DNA from: Onchocerca volvulus
Lineage: Eukaryota > Nematoda > Chromadorea > Rhabditida > Onchocercidae
Assembly (NCBI GenBank): GCA_000499405.2
Contig: HG738138.1
Span: 4,576,368 to 4,640,367 of the forward strand
DNA length: 64,000 bases
Direction: 5' to 3'
The position numbers and the translations under genes are program-made. Under the pieces are notes generated by a model. It was not told the DNA's origin. It worked only from the letters and a program-made list of their open reading frames with translations, and ran no database searches. This document shows, in pieces, positions 50,916-62,864 of this stretch; position 1 is the first letter of the stretch, and each line of letters starts with the position of its first letter.

Positions 50916-52061
50916 ATGGTGAACTGCAGCGTTGTTCCCATACTACTGATTTTAATCGTGGTTGACTGTGATGATTGTGATGACAGAGAACTGGCTCGTT
51001 TGCAAATAGGAATCAAGAAGCGAGCCGACAACTGTAAGATTAGATCAAGAAAGGGTGACACTCTGAACGTGCATTATGTGGTAAGTTTGTTTTGTGAAGT
51101 AGGATTCCTCGGATATGTTTTGCTTAGCGAAGTATTTCTGCTGCAGTCTGTCCAGTGATTCAGGGGATGTTGGAAGATGGTACTGAATTCGATAACAGCC
51201 GATTCCGCAATAAACCATTTATATTCACACTCGGCATGGGACAAGTCATTAAGGTTAGTGTTTTATGTTTATCCTTTATATTTATAACCCATAGTGCATT
51301 TACCATTACAAGATCTTTTCCAGCTTTTATGCTTTACGAAAATTTTTTGTTTCGTGTATTATTTGACAGTGTGTAATGGTAATATCAAAAGTTTTTTGCT
51401 TGTATGGACTCCGAGATTATATCTTATCTTTCCTGAACTGTTTTGATAGAACAAAAAAAGTAAAGGTGTTAGGTGTCTCAGTAAGGCAAACGAGGAATTA
51501 GTTCATATTCGAAATAATATTCTAGCGGCATGAATATGCTAGAGTCGAAATTCCAGAATCCAAGTACTACAGATATGAAGTACTAAAGAATTCTGAATGT
51601 TGAGATTTACTTCTGAAAACTTGAGGATTTGAAGCTCGCTTTTCGGATCTTACAAGTCTCATTACTCTTATGGTAGAGCTTTGCAAGACAAATTACCATT
51701 ATAATGAAGTTTGGAAATAGTATTACAACTTTATTTCATCCAAAAAGATGCTTTAAGGGTTGGGACCAGGGATTACTGAACATGTGCGAGGGCGAGCAAC
51801 GCCGTCTTGCAATTCCATCTGATTTAGCCTACGGCAGTTTCGGTTCTTCACCGAAAATTCCTTGTAAGTATATTACATTATTCGGCATGCAGTGATGTAA
51901 ATTTGGAAAAAAAATTTCAGTTCATCGATGGTTAGCTGTGTAGATTATGCTGGCAGTAAGCAATATGCTACTATATATTTACAATTTTATTATTTTTAGC
52001 CGATGCCAGTTTGAAGTTCGATATCGAGTTGCTCAAGATTGAACGCGAAGGAGATTTATAG
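50916..52061 (+). CDS. ER-type FKBP peptidyl-prolyl isomerase (FKBP2/FKBP13-like)
   Basis: Four exons: 50916-51080, 51164-51253, 51758-51863, 52000-52061; 140 codons plus stop. Residues 1-17 form a signal peptide ([16 protein letters not shown]). It continues with [20 protein letters not shown] as in FKBP2, then a single complete FKBP domain: [69 protein letters not shown]. The active-site aromatics (Y, F, W) and the EDGTEFD and GQVIKGWD motifs are present, so it should catalyse proline isomerisation during folding in the secretory pathway. The C-terminus is EREGDL, where ER FKBPs usually carry a KDEL-like signal; EGDL is a poor match. The C. elegans counterpart is probably fkb-1, but I am not certain which. 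Confidence 0.9.
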
Positions 52062-52190
52062 AACAGTTTTTTATTTGGATATTGTTTTTTATAATGGAAT
52101 GTGTATGGAATGAAATTTTACTGTTTTGATGATAACTGAAGATAGATGACAGATTCTAGAAGATACATATGAAAATGTTTCAAAATAATA

Positions 52191-52193
<3 letters not shown>

Positions 52194-52221
<28 letters not shown>
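52194..52221. repeat. (AT)n microsatellite
   Basis: About fourteen AT units between the convergent 3' ends of the FKBP and selenophosphate synthetase genes. Confidence 0.9.
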
Positions 52222-52299
52222 CTTCAATATAAGTTTACAGTTAAAAAGTAGATAAAGTACATATCGAGTAGGAATAAATAAGTGTTACGTAAAAAGTGT

Positions 52300-54638
52300 T
52301 TACATTAAATGTATTCTTGAGGCAACAGAAACGATTTTTACATCTTTAGCAATAACAGCACCACGTAAACCACTGACGACATCGCCCACAAGCCATACTG
52401 GGAATCCATCAAGCTGTTCCAGTTCGGTGCGTAAGTGCTCCGCCTGAATATTAGTGCATTAGTTACGCTTCAAAATAAATGTATCAAAAAAATGATAACC
52501 TTTTCTTTTTCGACAGCAATTAAGAGGCCGCCTGATGTTTCTGCAGATGTTCCGCTGAACAGATTGAAACCATTGCCCATTGCTTTCGAGATTTCGGCCA
52601 TATAATCGATTATGGGCAAGGTATGAATAACAAACTGCACTTCTGCTTTCTGGGCTTTCGCTAAATTGTCAGCATGCCCTGAAAAGACACGAATTTCTCC
52701 CTGCTTGCGAATTTCAGGATTTTGGTACCAAGTTCTACACATTAAAAAGGCCAAGAATGAGGTAAGAAACCTAGAATTCCAAAACCAGTTACATCCGTTG
52801 AAGCATGAGTGCCATATTTTAAGGTCATGCGTGCAGCGTTTCTATTTAATCGACACATTTGTTCGAGAACTTGTTGGTATGCAGTCACAATTCTCGCTTC
52901 GTTCAAGTTCAGTTCCTTCACACGTGAGTTTCCCATCTTCAGCCATTCGTATGAATTTACTGCCAACTGGCCACCAAGTGGCTGAAAGCTTGTTGGTAAA
53001 CTGGTAATACATTACAACTTCCTCAGGTTATTCAATTCGTCTTTCCTGAAGTCTGATATTCCACATATCCGGCGTACATAAATCTCGTAAGCTTCGTTCA
53101 AGTCTTCTACGCAACAGGCCTTTAATGTGAAGTACCATGACAGATATAAAATGCAATATCTTTATACTAAACGGTCGGATAGTTGAACAGAATGTAAAAT
53201 TTTTAACAATGAATACAGTTAGCACTTAGTTAAACTAAGAAGTGTAGCATCTGAATAGGACAGTAAGTCACGGCTTGACAATATTCGATTAATTTGTATT
53301 GAGAAATATCAAATGATATAGTTAAGCAAGCATCATAATACCTACATATTTTAAAATAAATTTAATCTTAACATGAAATTAATAAAATCGAAGTAAACAA
53401 TAAGATTACTTTGGTGAGTAAAAGAACATCCCCAGGACGTGCTTCGTCAACCACAGCCATTTCATTAACGCTACACACACTTGTAGCTACTCCACCTAGC
53501 AATAACCAGGGACAACGTACCGTCTGACCACCTCTGATGGCAGTACCAGCTTCTACTGCAGTATCCTGAAAGCTTGATGAAAATTTAGCATGTTTTTTAA
53601 TTTTGTAATCTCTGCTTTAATCTTCTGAAGATTACATGAATATGAAGTTTCGCGTTGCAATCGAAAAATACCTTGAAACCATCAAAGAAATTGGTGGTAA
53701 CAACATCTCGCTCCTTGTCACTGATGTCCTTGGGGACGCCAAGCAAAATCAACATATTATCACAGTTAACCACTCCCATTGCATACAAATCGCTTAAAAC
53801 ATTTGCACAAGTGATCCTGCCCTGCAATAGATTTTTGCGCCAGTTTTTAGAGGCAGAATAAAAAAAAAAAGTTGAAAAGAAATTAAAAATGCACCATTAG
53901 ATACGGATCATCAACAAGAGGGTAGAAAAAATCTGTAGTCTGAACGAGAGACAAGCCTTGGTGTCGTAAAGGAATCACACAGCAATCCAATCCGATACCT
54001 GTAAATAGTTTATAAATAATTAAATGTAGTGTCGGAAGTGAACTAAATGATGCACCATATGCAGACATGAATACTAAAACTAATCTCTTTCATCGCCATT
54101 ATCATTTGTTTTCAAGTCTTTCAAAAGTTCCAACAAAACCTGAAAGAAACCAATTTTTTACTAGCGACAGTTTATAAAAATAAACTTTGTTTTGTTGCTG
54201 ATATATCAGTGACAAAGAAACAAACGTCATTGACAAATTCGACTCGAAATATTTCAGTGTGAGAACAATTTGAAGGACTTTATCATCCGTTTGACAAGTA
54301 AAGACTTTCATGACCATTGATAAACAGATTATTAAATATTAGACTATGCGACTAATCGCGTTTACTATTCCCAATCAGATAAATTCCAAGCATGTCTGAC
54401 TTATAAAAAGCCAAATCACAATTTATTGACATTTCCACTAATAATGAGTTGCTTCTCATAGTGCCGATAATGATCATTGCACAGCCGACATTCGATCAAG
54501 GGACGGAAAACCTACCGCTCTCGGAACCTTACATCCACAGCCCTTCATTTGTGTTAGCCTTGTTAGAAGAAAGTCGGCAGGCAAACCATGATCAACCGGA
54601 TTGAACCCAGATTTGATGCGATTTATTATACTTTTCAT
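52300..54638 (-). CDS. seld-1: Selenophosphate synthetase (selenide, water dikinase), cysteine form
   Basis: Makes selenophosphate from selenide and ATP, the selenium donor for selenocysteine. Exons: 54638-54516, 54139-54081, 53998-53895, 53821-53672, 53565-53410, 52981-52771, 52678-52500, 52443-52300. The active-site loop reads [14 protein letters not shown]: Cys occupies the position that is Sec in SPS2 and Thr in the inactive-type human SPS1, and the next Lys is kept. Other family blocks: [102 protein letters not shown] sits one base before the start, a likely trans-splice site. The junction between exons 2 and 3 is off by one phase in my model, so exon 2 may end differently or contain an indel. 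Confidence 0.9.
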
Positions 54639-54642
54639 CCTG

Positions 54643-55544
54643 AAAAACAAAATAAAAACAAAACAGTGAGTTTTGAAGACAAATATAATTTGCTGAACCG
54701 GTAGTACCAATGGAGAAGAGAATGAAAGCAGTTCTTACATCACATTTAAGTATACATATTCTTCGGAAGCTCCCGATAAGAAAACTGAAGAAATATCAAT
54801 ATAATATGCATTTAATGGAGAATTTTGGAATTGTTGAATCAGTTTGCTCACAAACTCTTTGAAAAGTATAGTGATGAGGCAATGTTAATGCATCCATTCA
54901 TCCGCCAAATGTATTGTGAAAAGTCAGCACAATCCCTTTATTACAAATGACAGTTGGAAATCAAATTTATGCAATGGGAAGCATGGCTACAAAAAACATG
55001 TGGCATGCAAAAATCATAAGCTCATTGCAATTATATTATAAGGCATATCACAATGTGCATCCTTCTAATATTTTACACACATAAAAAACCCAATGTTTTA
55101 GCGCAGCATTTGGTTGAGCCATGAATATTAAAATAAGGTGATTTTGAGTGATGCACATATGTCTTGAAAAACAACATACTTCTTGATGGAAAATGAGACC
55201 ATATAAAATAAAATTAGTTCTGTATGGAGTCCACAGAAAACAATACGTTTAACATCAATTCGACCTGAATGACCCATCATAATTTGAAGTCGTTTATCAA
55301 CACTTAATCCTGGTTTCTATAAAGGCACAACACTTTTAATGGATCAATTTTATAAATTCCCTACCTTGGCATAAAAATAAACTCTCCAGTCTTCTAGTTT
55401 ACTAGGACATAACAAACTACATCATATCTCATCAAATGCTAAATGACAGATTTAATAAATTTACGTGAGCTCAAGTTTTGAAAATAACTTAAGCGAAACC
55501 CAAAATTCACAAATGAAAAGTGGGAATGCAGGTCAATAATTACA
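54643..55544. other. Gap between two minus-strand genes; nothing recognised
   Basis: 0.9 kb between the 3' end of the MAD2 gene and the start of the selenophosphate synthetase gene. Both are on the minus strand, but the gap is too wide to argue for an operon. No conserved ORF was seen. Confidence 0.55.
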
Positions 55545-57761
55545 TTACAAGCAAGGTTTGTAAGACACTTTCGTATGAACTGAATGCACTGCAGTTGAGA
55601 AAGAGCGAAGTTGTACTTGTTCGGCATCATTAATTACACATGCACTACTTTCTGTCCAGTCCTCCGGTGTATCCGTCTCCTTGCCTGTATAAATAAGTAC
55701 GTCAAATGAACACTGTGTTTCCAACAACGGCAGGAACGTTACCGAGGCTGTTATTTGTCTGGAAATGCAAATCAAGTATATCATGAGAAATTGTTGAAAT
55801 ATTTCAGGACATAGAAAAAATCCGTTCTGAAATAAGAATTGATCAAAATCTAATTTTACAATTACCTGATAACATCAGCCATTTCTTGTCTGATTTTCTT
55901 TTCATCCTTTTGTCTGGTAGAGTTTTCACTGAAATAGTCACCTTTACTTTTCCTTTGGTAACAAATCAAGTTCCTGGTTTTAGTTATTCCCTTTCTCTAT
56001 ACTCTTTTCATTTGAATTCTAGTTACTGAAGCGTACTCTCAGTCAAAATTTTTTAAGAACTGGGGAGATGAAGGAATGTCACTACAGGTCTATATAATTT
56101 CGTCCTCTTTTTTTCAGAAAATTTTCTTTTAGCAAAGAAACGCAAAAATAATATCAAAATACCCATATTGCTGAATATTTGGATCCGTATCAATGTCAAA
56201 CTGCCATCGTTCCAATACGTCTTTAGTCTGTATATTTGAGATCACGACAACCAGTTTTCTTAATTGCTTGCTTTCTAACCAGTCTAAAAAAAAAAAGCAT
56301 TTATCAGAATCATGGCGATTTAAAGATTGTTAGTAACCTAAACACACAAACAAAACAGAAGGACTGTCCTCAGTTGCAATCGTGATAATCCAATGAAGAA
56401 ATCAGTGCCTAAGATCTATCGAAATAGGGACTTTAACATGAAAGAGTCACTGACAATAAAGCTTAAAGCAGTTTTTATTCGAGCTCAAGATTATTCGCTC
56501 TCACTAGCTACCCTAAAGGTTATATCCCGCATTCAAAAGTATATCAATAAATACCTACAGCTTATTTACTAAAAAGTAGATTCGATTGAGCCACATAATA
56601 TCCCGCGCCTCAGCTGCACACAAGCTGATAATATCTGACAGTATCGCCAAATATAATGGGCATCACTGCTCAGGAAATGGAGCAACTAAATAAATAAGTG
56701 AGCAATCTTTACTTGGGCAACTGTTCCAAAATAGAAAGTAAATTTTTTTTTAAAACTTATCACAAATAGAAAATAATAGAAAGGATACAGATATAGAAGT
56801 TAAAAACCCCTAGAGGTTAATGAACTTTGATGAATGAAACAAGAAAGGAAAGAGAGCGGATTAGTCATATAAGAAATGTATAGCTTAACGCAAAATTGGG
56901 ATATCACCCATCAATTTTTCTTTTTTAAAAATATCTGATGATATGCGGAGAATCGAACTGAGAAAAAAAGGGAAATGGTAATATGACTTAGCTGACCTTG
57001 AATAATAAGTGCAAGCTTCTAAAAAATTTAAAAACAAAAGAAAAGAACCTACGTTTCACTTGTTCAAGAAGTGGCGCCAAAAATTTCTGCAGTTCTGGAT
57101 TATTAGTAACCAGCATGGTGAGTCCGTATTTCTTTTCCCGTATGAAAGAATCTGCCGGATATATACCTCGCTGGTAAAGGATGCTATTAAGACCGAAATC
57201 TATAAAATTATTTTATTTAAGCAAACAACCAAGAGTAAATGATTAATTCGGTACTGGTAAAAAATTAGGGCTTGAAAAATAAAGATTTTAAATAAAATCC
57301 GCCCTTAGAAGTTGTTTTATGAAGAAATATGTTGGAAAATAGATCTGAGAGATAAGAGGTCTAAGTGAAGCTTCTGATCTCAACAATGGAGAATGTGTAA
57401 GAAAAACATCCAAGCCATTTTATTCTAATCACTCCAAGTAAGTTTCTGCTGAGATCACGGTTGTGCAAATTTCAGGAAAGCTTCTCAATAAATAAACTAT
57501 AATCTTAATCTAGAGTTACTTTGTTTTCTATCATTTCTTAAATTGCTTAAAATGCTAGTTAGCTTGAGCAGTGCTAGAACTACTAAACCAAAATAAAAGA
57601 AAGTTGCGGTGTTCAATAAGTAAGTTTCATTAAACTTCAAAATAATAAACTTTTAGGTCGCGAAAATGCAAAAAAACATTGAACTTACGAAAGAATTCTT
57701 GAACCAATTGAGCCGATCCTTTAAGACAAATAACGTCACGAATTTTAGTATCTGTGGCCAT
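55545..57761 (-). CDS. mdf-2: Spindle checkpoint protein MAD2 (MDF-2), HORMA domain
   Basis: Five exons: 57761-57689, 57199-57053, 56283-56163, 55928-55866, 55758-55545; 205 codons plus stop, the same length as human MAD2. The whole protein is a HORMA domain: LKGSAQLVQEFF, HFGLNSILYQRGIYPADSFI, KYGLTMLVTNNPEL, HWLESKQLRKLVVVISN, DVLERWQFDID, IRQEMADVIRQITASVTFLP, CSFDVLIYTGKE, then the safety-belt part NDAEQVQLRSFSTAVHSVHT and VSYKPCL. Known role: at unattached kinetochores it binds MAD1 and CDC20 and restrains the anaphase-promoting complex. The exon ending 57053 was closed at C|GTAGGT because this keeps the frame; it gives HWLESK where the human protein has DWLYK. Confidence 0.95.
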
Positions 57762-58972
57762 TGCTTCGCTTCTTTACATAAACTCCTGGAATTGAAATAG
57801 ATGGCAAAATAAATTCGACTTAAGACGAATAAAAAGACATACCTTACAGTTTAGTTAACGTTTCTGTTGTCTAAGCTAAAAAATACGAAAATATCTACAG
57901 GACACAATTTTATAATAAGCAAACGCAACGCAAACGCAATTTAACAATTTAAATCTATTGGAAATGAGAGCAAGGCAGCTCCTTAACAACAATTATCTGA
58001 ACAACGTCCAACCGTTAATGACAATGATGGAAGCACCGGGAGATGTTACATTACCTAGGTAAGTGAGGAAGGAAGATGCGGGGGAGTGGATGGAAAAAAA
58101 GTGCGGGAAGGCGGGTGGAAGGGGAATACTGTGGAGCAGATGAAAGTTTCAATCATTAAACTTTTTCTTCTGGGAAGGACAACGGTAGGATGGTTAATAT
58201 GCTCTAAGGCATGGTAGACTAGAATTCTGATGAAGATCTTCCATTTCACATTTACATTCGTTCACGTCGATAGCTAACAGTCTTTCGAGTTCGATTTGGA
58301 GTAGTGGTAGCAAAATCTTTACCCTGTTCGTTATGGATATTTGCTATATTTCATTTATCAAACTCGGAAGTCTTGTAGAAGATGATGGAATGTAACTCTT
58401 CGGAATTAGATGATAGATGATCAGGTTAGACATTAATTCGAAGTGGTTTGATTGTATGTTGATATTATTGGTCGCTTATCAGTTGGAATTAATTGCTACT
58501 CGCTGAGCGAAATCAGAGGTATGATCTCGAAGATGATTGTATGAGTAACATATATTAATGTTCGCTTCTTATTGTTTCATTAAGAATGGAAGATGCTTTA
58601 ACTAATTAAAGAGATAGTTGTAAATTTTTGACAAAACTTTTGAAGCCGTAATATTTCCAGTAAGAAATTGTATGAATGTCTTTAAAATTCAACACGAAAG
58701 AACGGTAACTGTGAGCGGATAAGAGATTGGTTGTCTGCCAAATGATTCCTTAATAGAATATTGCGTTTCTGCTCGTCTGAGTTTTCTTACACTGATGGTC
58801 CATTCCTGAAAAGGCTTTCATTCTTTCGATGAGAATAAGATTAATTCAACCATCTTCTGTTTAGGAAAGAGATATGCATCTCATAAATGATGACGATCGC
58901 TTTCTTTCTGGTATCTTATTTCTGATTGCTCTCTAATGAGAAAGTAAGTTAATAATTTTGTCTAATTTTTCA
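57762..58972. other. Divergent intergenic region between MAD2 and COX10 genes
   Basis: 1.2 kb holding the 5' ends of both genes. No coding exon was recognised. TTTTTCAG at 58966-58973, three bases before the COX10 ATG, is a likely trans-splice acceptor. Confidence 0.6.
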
Positions 58973-58976
58973 GCTG

Positions 58977-60842
58977 ATGCTGCTACCAGGTTACCTGGTT
59001 TGTCGTCTTTGTGGTTCGCATATGCCGGGTGTTAGTTGGAAGCGCGGCGCGGCAACACTGCCAAAGGTATGCACAGGAGCAGAGAAGATTATTCCTCTAG
59101 GTTTTGCGAGTGCCGAAGAGCCAAGGAGTTTTGGACGCAGACTAAAATTAGTGATTAGACCAGCACCGGAAGATGGCTGGTATGTTATACAACAAAATGG
59201 TCTACTGAAGTCGTATTTACAGGTCTGCTTGATCCGTATCATCGTGTTGTGCACCTTAAAATTTTTTTTTTGCTACTAATTGTGGATCCAAAATAGCCTC
59301 AATCACACTGCGATATTAGATATTTATTAACAGCGGTTATCGAAAGATTGCATAAAGGGAAATAGGTTTACTTGTTTAAAATCATCTTTTATTGTTAATG
59401 GTAGACGTCTCTTATATAGGTGCTTCACTTTAATGGATCACTTTCAGTCGTCTTTGAATTTTTGCAGCTTTCCAAGGCAAGACTCACAGCGATGGTAACT
59501 GCAACAACTATTAGTGGTTTTATCATGGCTCCAGTTGATTTGTCATTAGGCTCATTAGCAGCATGCAGTTTTGGTACCGCACTTTTAAGTGCATCTGCAA
59601 ATACCTTCAATCATTTACTGGAAATACCTTACGATGCTCAAATGAGAAGGACGCAAAGTCGACTACTTGTCGTGCACAGGTTGATCGTTGTAGTATTGAT
59701 AGCAAGTTTTTTTTAGCAGGTGAAGAGATAATATGTTCATTATTCGGAATAAGTTTTGGTATATTTTTTCGACGTAAATTATAAACCTGGCAGTAATGTT
59801 TGGAACTGTCAGTCGATGCATTAGTATTTTGCTCTTACTATGAATAATTTATCTTTATTTTCAATTTCCTTAAGAATTGAATCTTAAAGGCTATTTTATC
59901 GCATGTTTAGACTAGTAAGATTCTTGACTTTTAAATAAAAAAGTCTATTTAGATTTTCATGTTTTCATGCCATTGGCTTTGCATTGTCAGCAGCAATGAC
60001 TGGAATGGCAACATTGTGGATCGGTTGCAATCCATTAACAGCAGGACTTGGTTTACTCAATGCACTGTTATACGCAGGTTCAGTTAGATTTTTCATTTTT
60101 ATGACTTACATTTCTTTCATTCCTAAAATCTTTTCATTTAGAAGAGATCGTTTTTAGTATTGTAGATGTACGATGCATTTCACCCATTACTTCTCGCTAT
60201 ATCGGGTTTTTATAGGTGTATATACACCAATGAAACGTTATAGCATTGGATGTACCTGGGTTGGAGCTGTTGTGGGTGCCATGCCACCGTTGATGGGTTA
60301 TGCTGGCGCGATGGGATCAATCGATCCTGCTTCTTTAGTACTGGCCGCTCTATTATATTGCTGGCAGTTCCCACATTTCAATGCACTGAGTTGGAATCTA
60401 CGTGCCGATTATACTCGTGCCGGTTATCGAGTCATGTGTGCAGTTAATCAGAGGCTTTGTCGGTTTACTTCTCTCAGGTATTTTTGTTAGTTTCACTAAC
60501 TATAATTTATTATCACTCCGTTGTAATCTTCCTTCTTTCTTCTGTTGTTATAGCATTACCAGGAATTCTTATTAAGATTTTATTGCCCGTTTTAGATATT
60601 CAGTGGTAATTTTATTGCTTTGCTCGCTGGGAGCACCCGCAGCAAATCTGACGAATTGGTTTTTTGCTGCCGAATCACTTCCATTCAATGGTTTACTGCT
60701 TTATCTTTCCTATAAATTTTATCGGTACCCAGATGCAAAAACATCAAGGACACTTTTTTATTACACTCTTCTCCATTTGCCTTTAATTATGATGTTGATG
60801 ACAGTAAGCAAGTTTGGTGATAGTCAAAATGGTTTTGAATGA
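58977..60842 (+). CDS. cox-10: Protohaem IX farnesyltransferase, mitochondrial (COX10)
   Basis: Converts haem B to haem O, the first step to the haem A of cytochrome c oxidase, in the mitochondrial inner membrane. Exons 58977-59222, 59468-59679, 59953-60077, 60216-60477, 60596-60842; 363 codons plus stop, all in phase. The N-terminal exon carries basic residues typical of mitochondrial import (MLLPGYLVCRLCGSHMPGVS). The UbiA prenyltransferase core starts at LSKARLTAMVTATTISGFIM. The prenyl-diphosphate site is NTFNHLLEIPYDAQMRRTQS, and the family signatures YTPMKRYSIGCTWVGAVVGA, PPLMGYAGAMGS, CWQFPHFNALSWNLRADYTR and AGYRVM follow. About eight to nine hydrophobic segments are expected. AATAAA at about 61020 is a possible polyadenylation signal. 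Confidence 0.94.
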
Positions 60843-62864
60843 TGGCTTTCTTTTAACGCTTTTTTTCAAAGAGGCAATAATGATCACTTTATTCAATCTT
60901 ACCAGTTAATAGAAAATTTTGCTAACTGGTCACTTTAGTTTTTTATTCTGTACCCACTTAGGATATTATACTACTTCATTACATGCAGCGTAGTAAAGTA
61001 ATACTTTTACTTCATTACCAATAAATAAACTAATAACTAACAAAATCTCCATTTTGGCAGCATCAGGCTGCTTGATACAGGAGACTTCTCTGCTACCAAA
61101 CAGCAATGGTAATTCTGGCAATGTTGATTTCATATAGAACGGACAAGAAAAGTGATGCTGAGATTTTGTCTGTAGGCATGAAATGCAAAAAGGATCTCAT
61201 GATTGATCTTTTAATTGTCAAAATTTGCCAACAGAATCTAACTTATATATGGCTTAATTTAATTTCATCCCTCGCTGGATCTACTTTTACCTTTTTTTCA
61301 TTGTTCTGAATTTTAGTATGGTTATTGTATCATCGTATTGCATTCAACATGTTATAAATTATTGTATTATTTAGATAATAGGTTCTTGTTCTTTCCAGTA
61401 TAATTTTTTCTGTTTGCTGTGATAGCCTGCCTAGTTAAAATCATTTTAATCGTGATATTAGGGAAAATGGAAGATCTGATTTCAGTGTTTCAGTTTCTTT
61501 TAATGATTTCCATTGAAATCGTTTGCAGTTACAGAGCTGCTAATAAATATTCCGACGACAGTAAAATACAAACTTGATTGACATTAAGCGTTGTTGTGCC
61601 CCGTTAAACGATGGCAGAAATGCAAAAAGCTGTGCAGAAATTCTAGCATTTCCTGGACCATGCGATTATCTTATAAAAATACTCTGTTAAAATTAGAAAA
61701 GTACAGTAAACTTCCTGATCCAATATGCTCTATCAGAACTTGAAGTCTCTTTACAGGCCCTTTTTCCCTGCTCCTGTATGGTTCATTTCATCTTCAGTAT
61801 ATCATCTCGTACCACTGAACACATTGTAGCCATCATTCGTGAAGTGTCAAATCTACTAGAGAATCGATATCAGTGGGGTCCTTGCAAACTTCTGGTATTG
61901 CGGGGCTTAAATGAACGGATTAGAAAACTTTCTGTAATTTTGCAATCAAAAATCATTTGAATTGATGAAAGATTTCCATAAATAGATGTTGAGGACTGTC
62001 AAAATGTCACTAATGCTAGAAAAGCGAAGTCCTAAACTGCACTGGAGAATCTTAGCCAAAATAAAAGAATTTTGCACGATTTCGGATAATACGAGTCAGA
62101 AAAGGATGATTACGAAATGCATTTATCGAATGAAAAAAACTGGATTGCATGCTGCAGGCCACATTGGAATCAGAACGAAGTTTCTCTTTCAAGATGTTTT
62201 GTCAAGATAATGGAAGAGAGGTCCAGTTCTAATTATGATTTATGATTTGACTGAGTAAATATCTCTTAAAATCAATTTTGACCTGACCGTATATGAGGTT
62301 ATCACTGGATACTATAATTAGAAAGTGCAAGTCTTGAATGACTCGTGATCATTTGTAGTATGAAGATTAGCCATTAACTAATTCTAAATTGCAAGAGATA
62401 GTGGAGGTAGAAAATAGCGATCGTAAATTTGGAGCTCGTCAGATACTTTCGGAACACAGTTTGTTTAAGATAAGGTAGAAAAGGCTGAAGTAACCATCTG
62501 GACACATAGACACGTACTGCGTTTTTTATTTGGGACAGAAAAAAGAAAGAAAAAACAGGTGGGAATTCTGAAGCAGCATGCAAAAGTTTATATGTAATAG
62601 GTGATTATTTTGACTATTCAGATATGTCATTTTTCACATGGTCTTTTGAAATAAGTTATCGGTATCTGGTCTAATACGATAAGATCCCAAGTAAATCATA
62701 GGGACATTTCCTAGAGTAGCTAAATCGACGGAATCCTTGTGCTCGCTGCAAGAATTGCAATCAGTTCCAAATGTATATCCTTAACAGAAAAGACTTTTGA
62801 TGACGCCAGTAACAAAGTATGTATCGGTAAAGTTGATTTGCAGTACGAAGAATATCAAATTTGA
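60843..62864. other. Flank of COX10; no gene recognised
   Basis: 2 kb AT-rich, with scattered short ORFs on both strands (such as 61986-62210 plus) showing no family I recognise. Confidence 0.5.

Noticed and set aside
56940..56965. tRNA-like GAATCGAACT motif
   Set aside because: No cloverleaf could be made around it.
52300..57761. Operon of MAD2 and selenophosphate synthetase genes
   Set aside because: The 0.9 kb gap is wider than the usual nematode operon spacing and there is no clear SL2-type signal.
61986..62210. Basic 74-codon plus ORF considered as a transposase remnant
   Set aside because: No recognisable catalytic or DNA-binding motif; does not extend into the inverted repeat.
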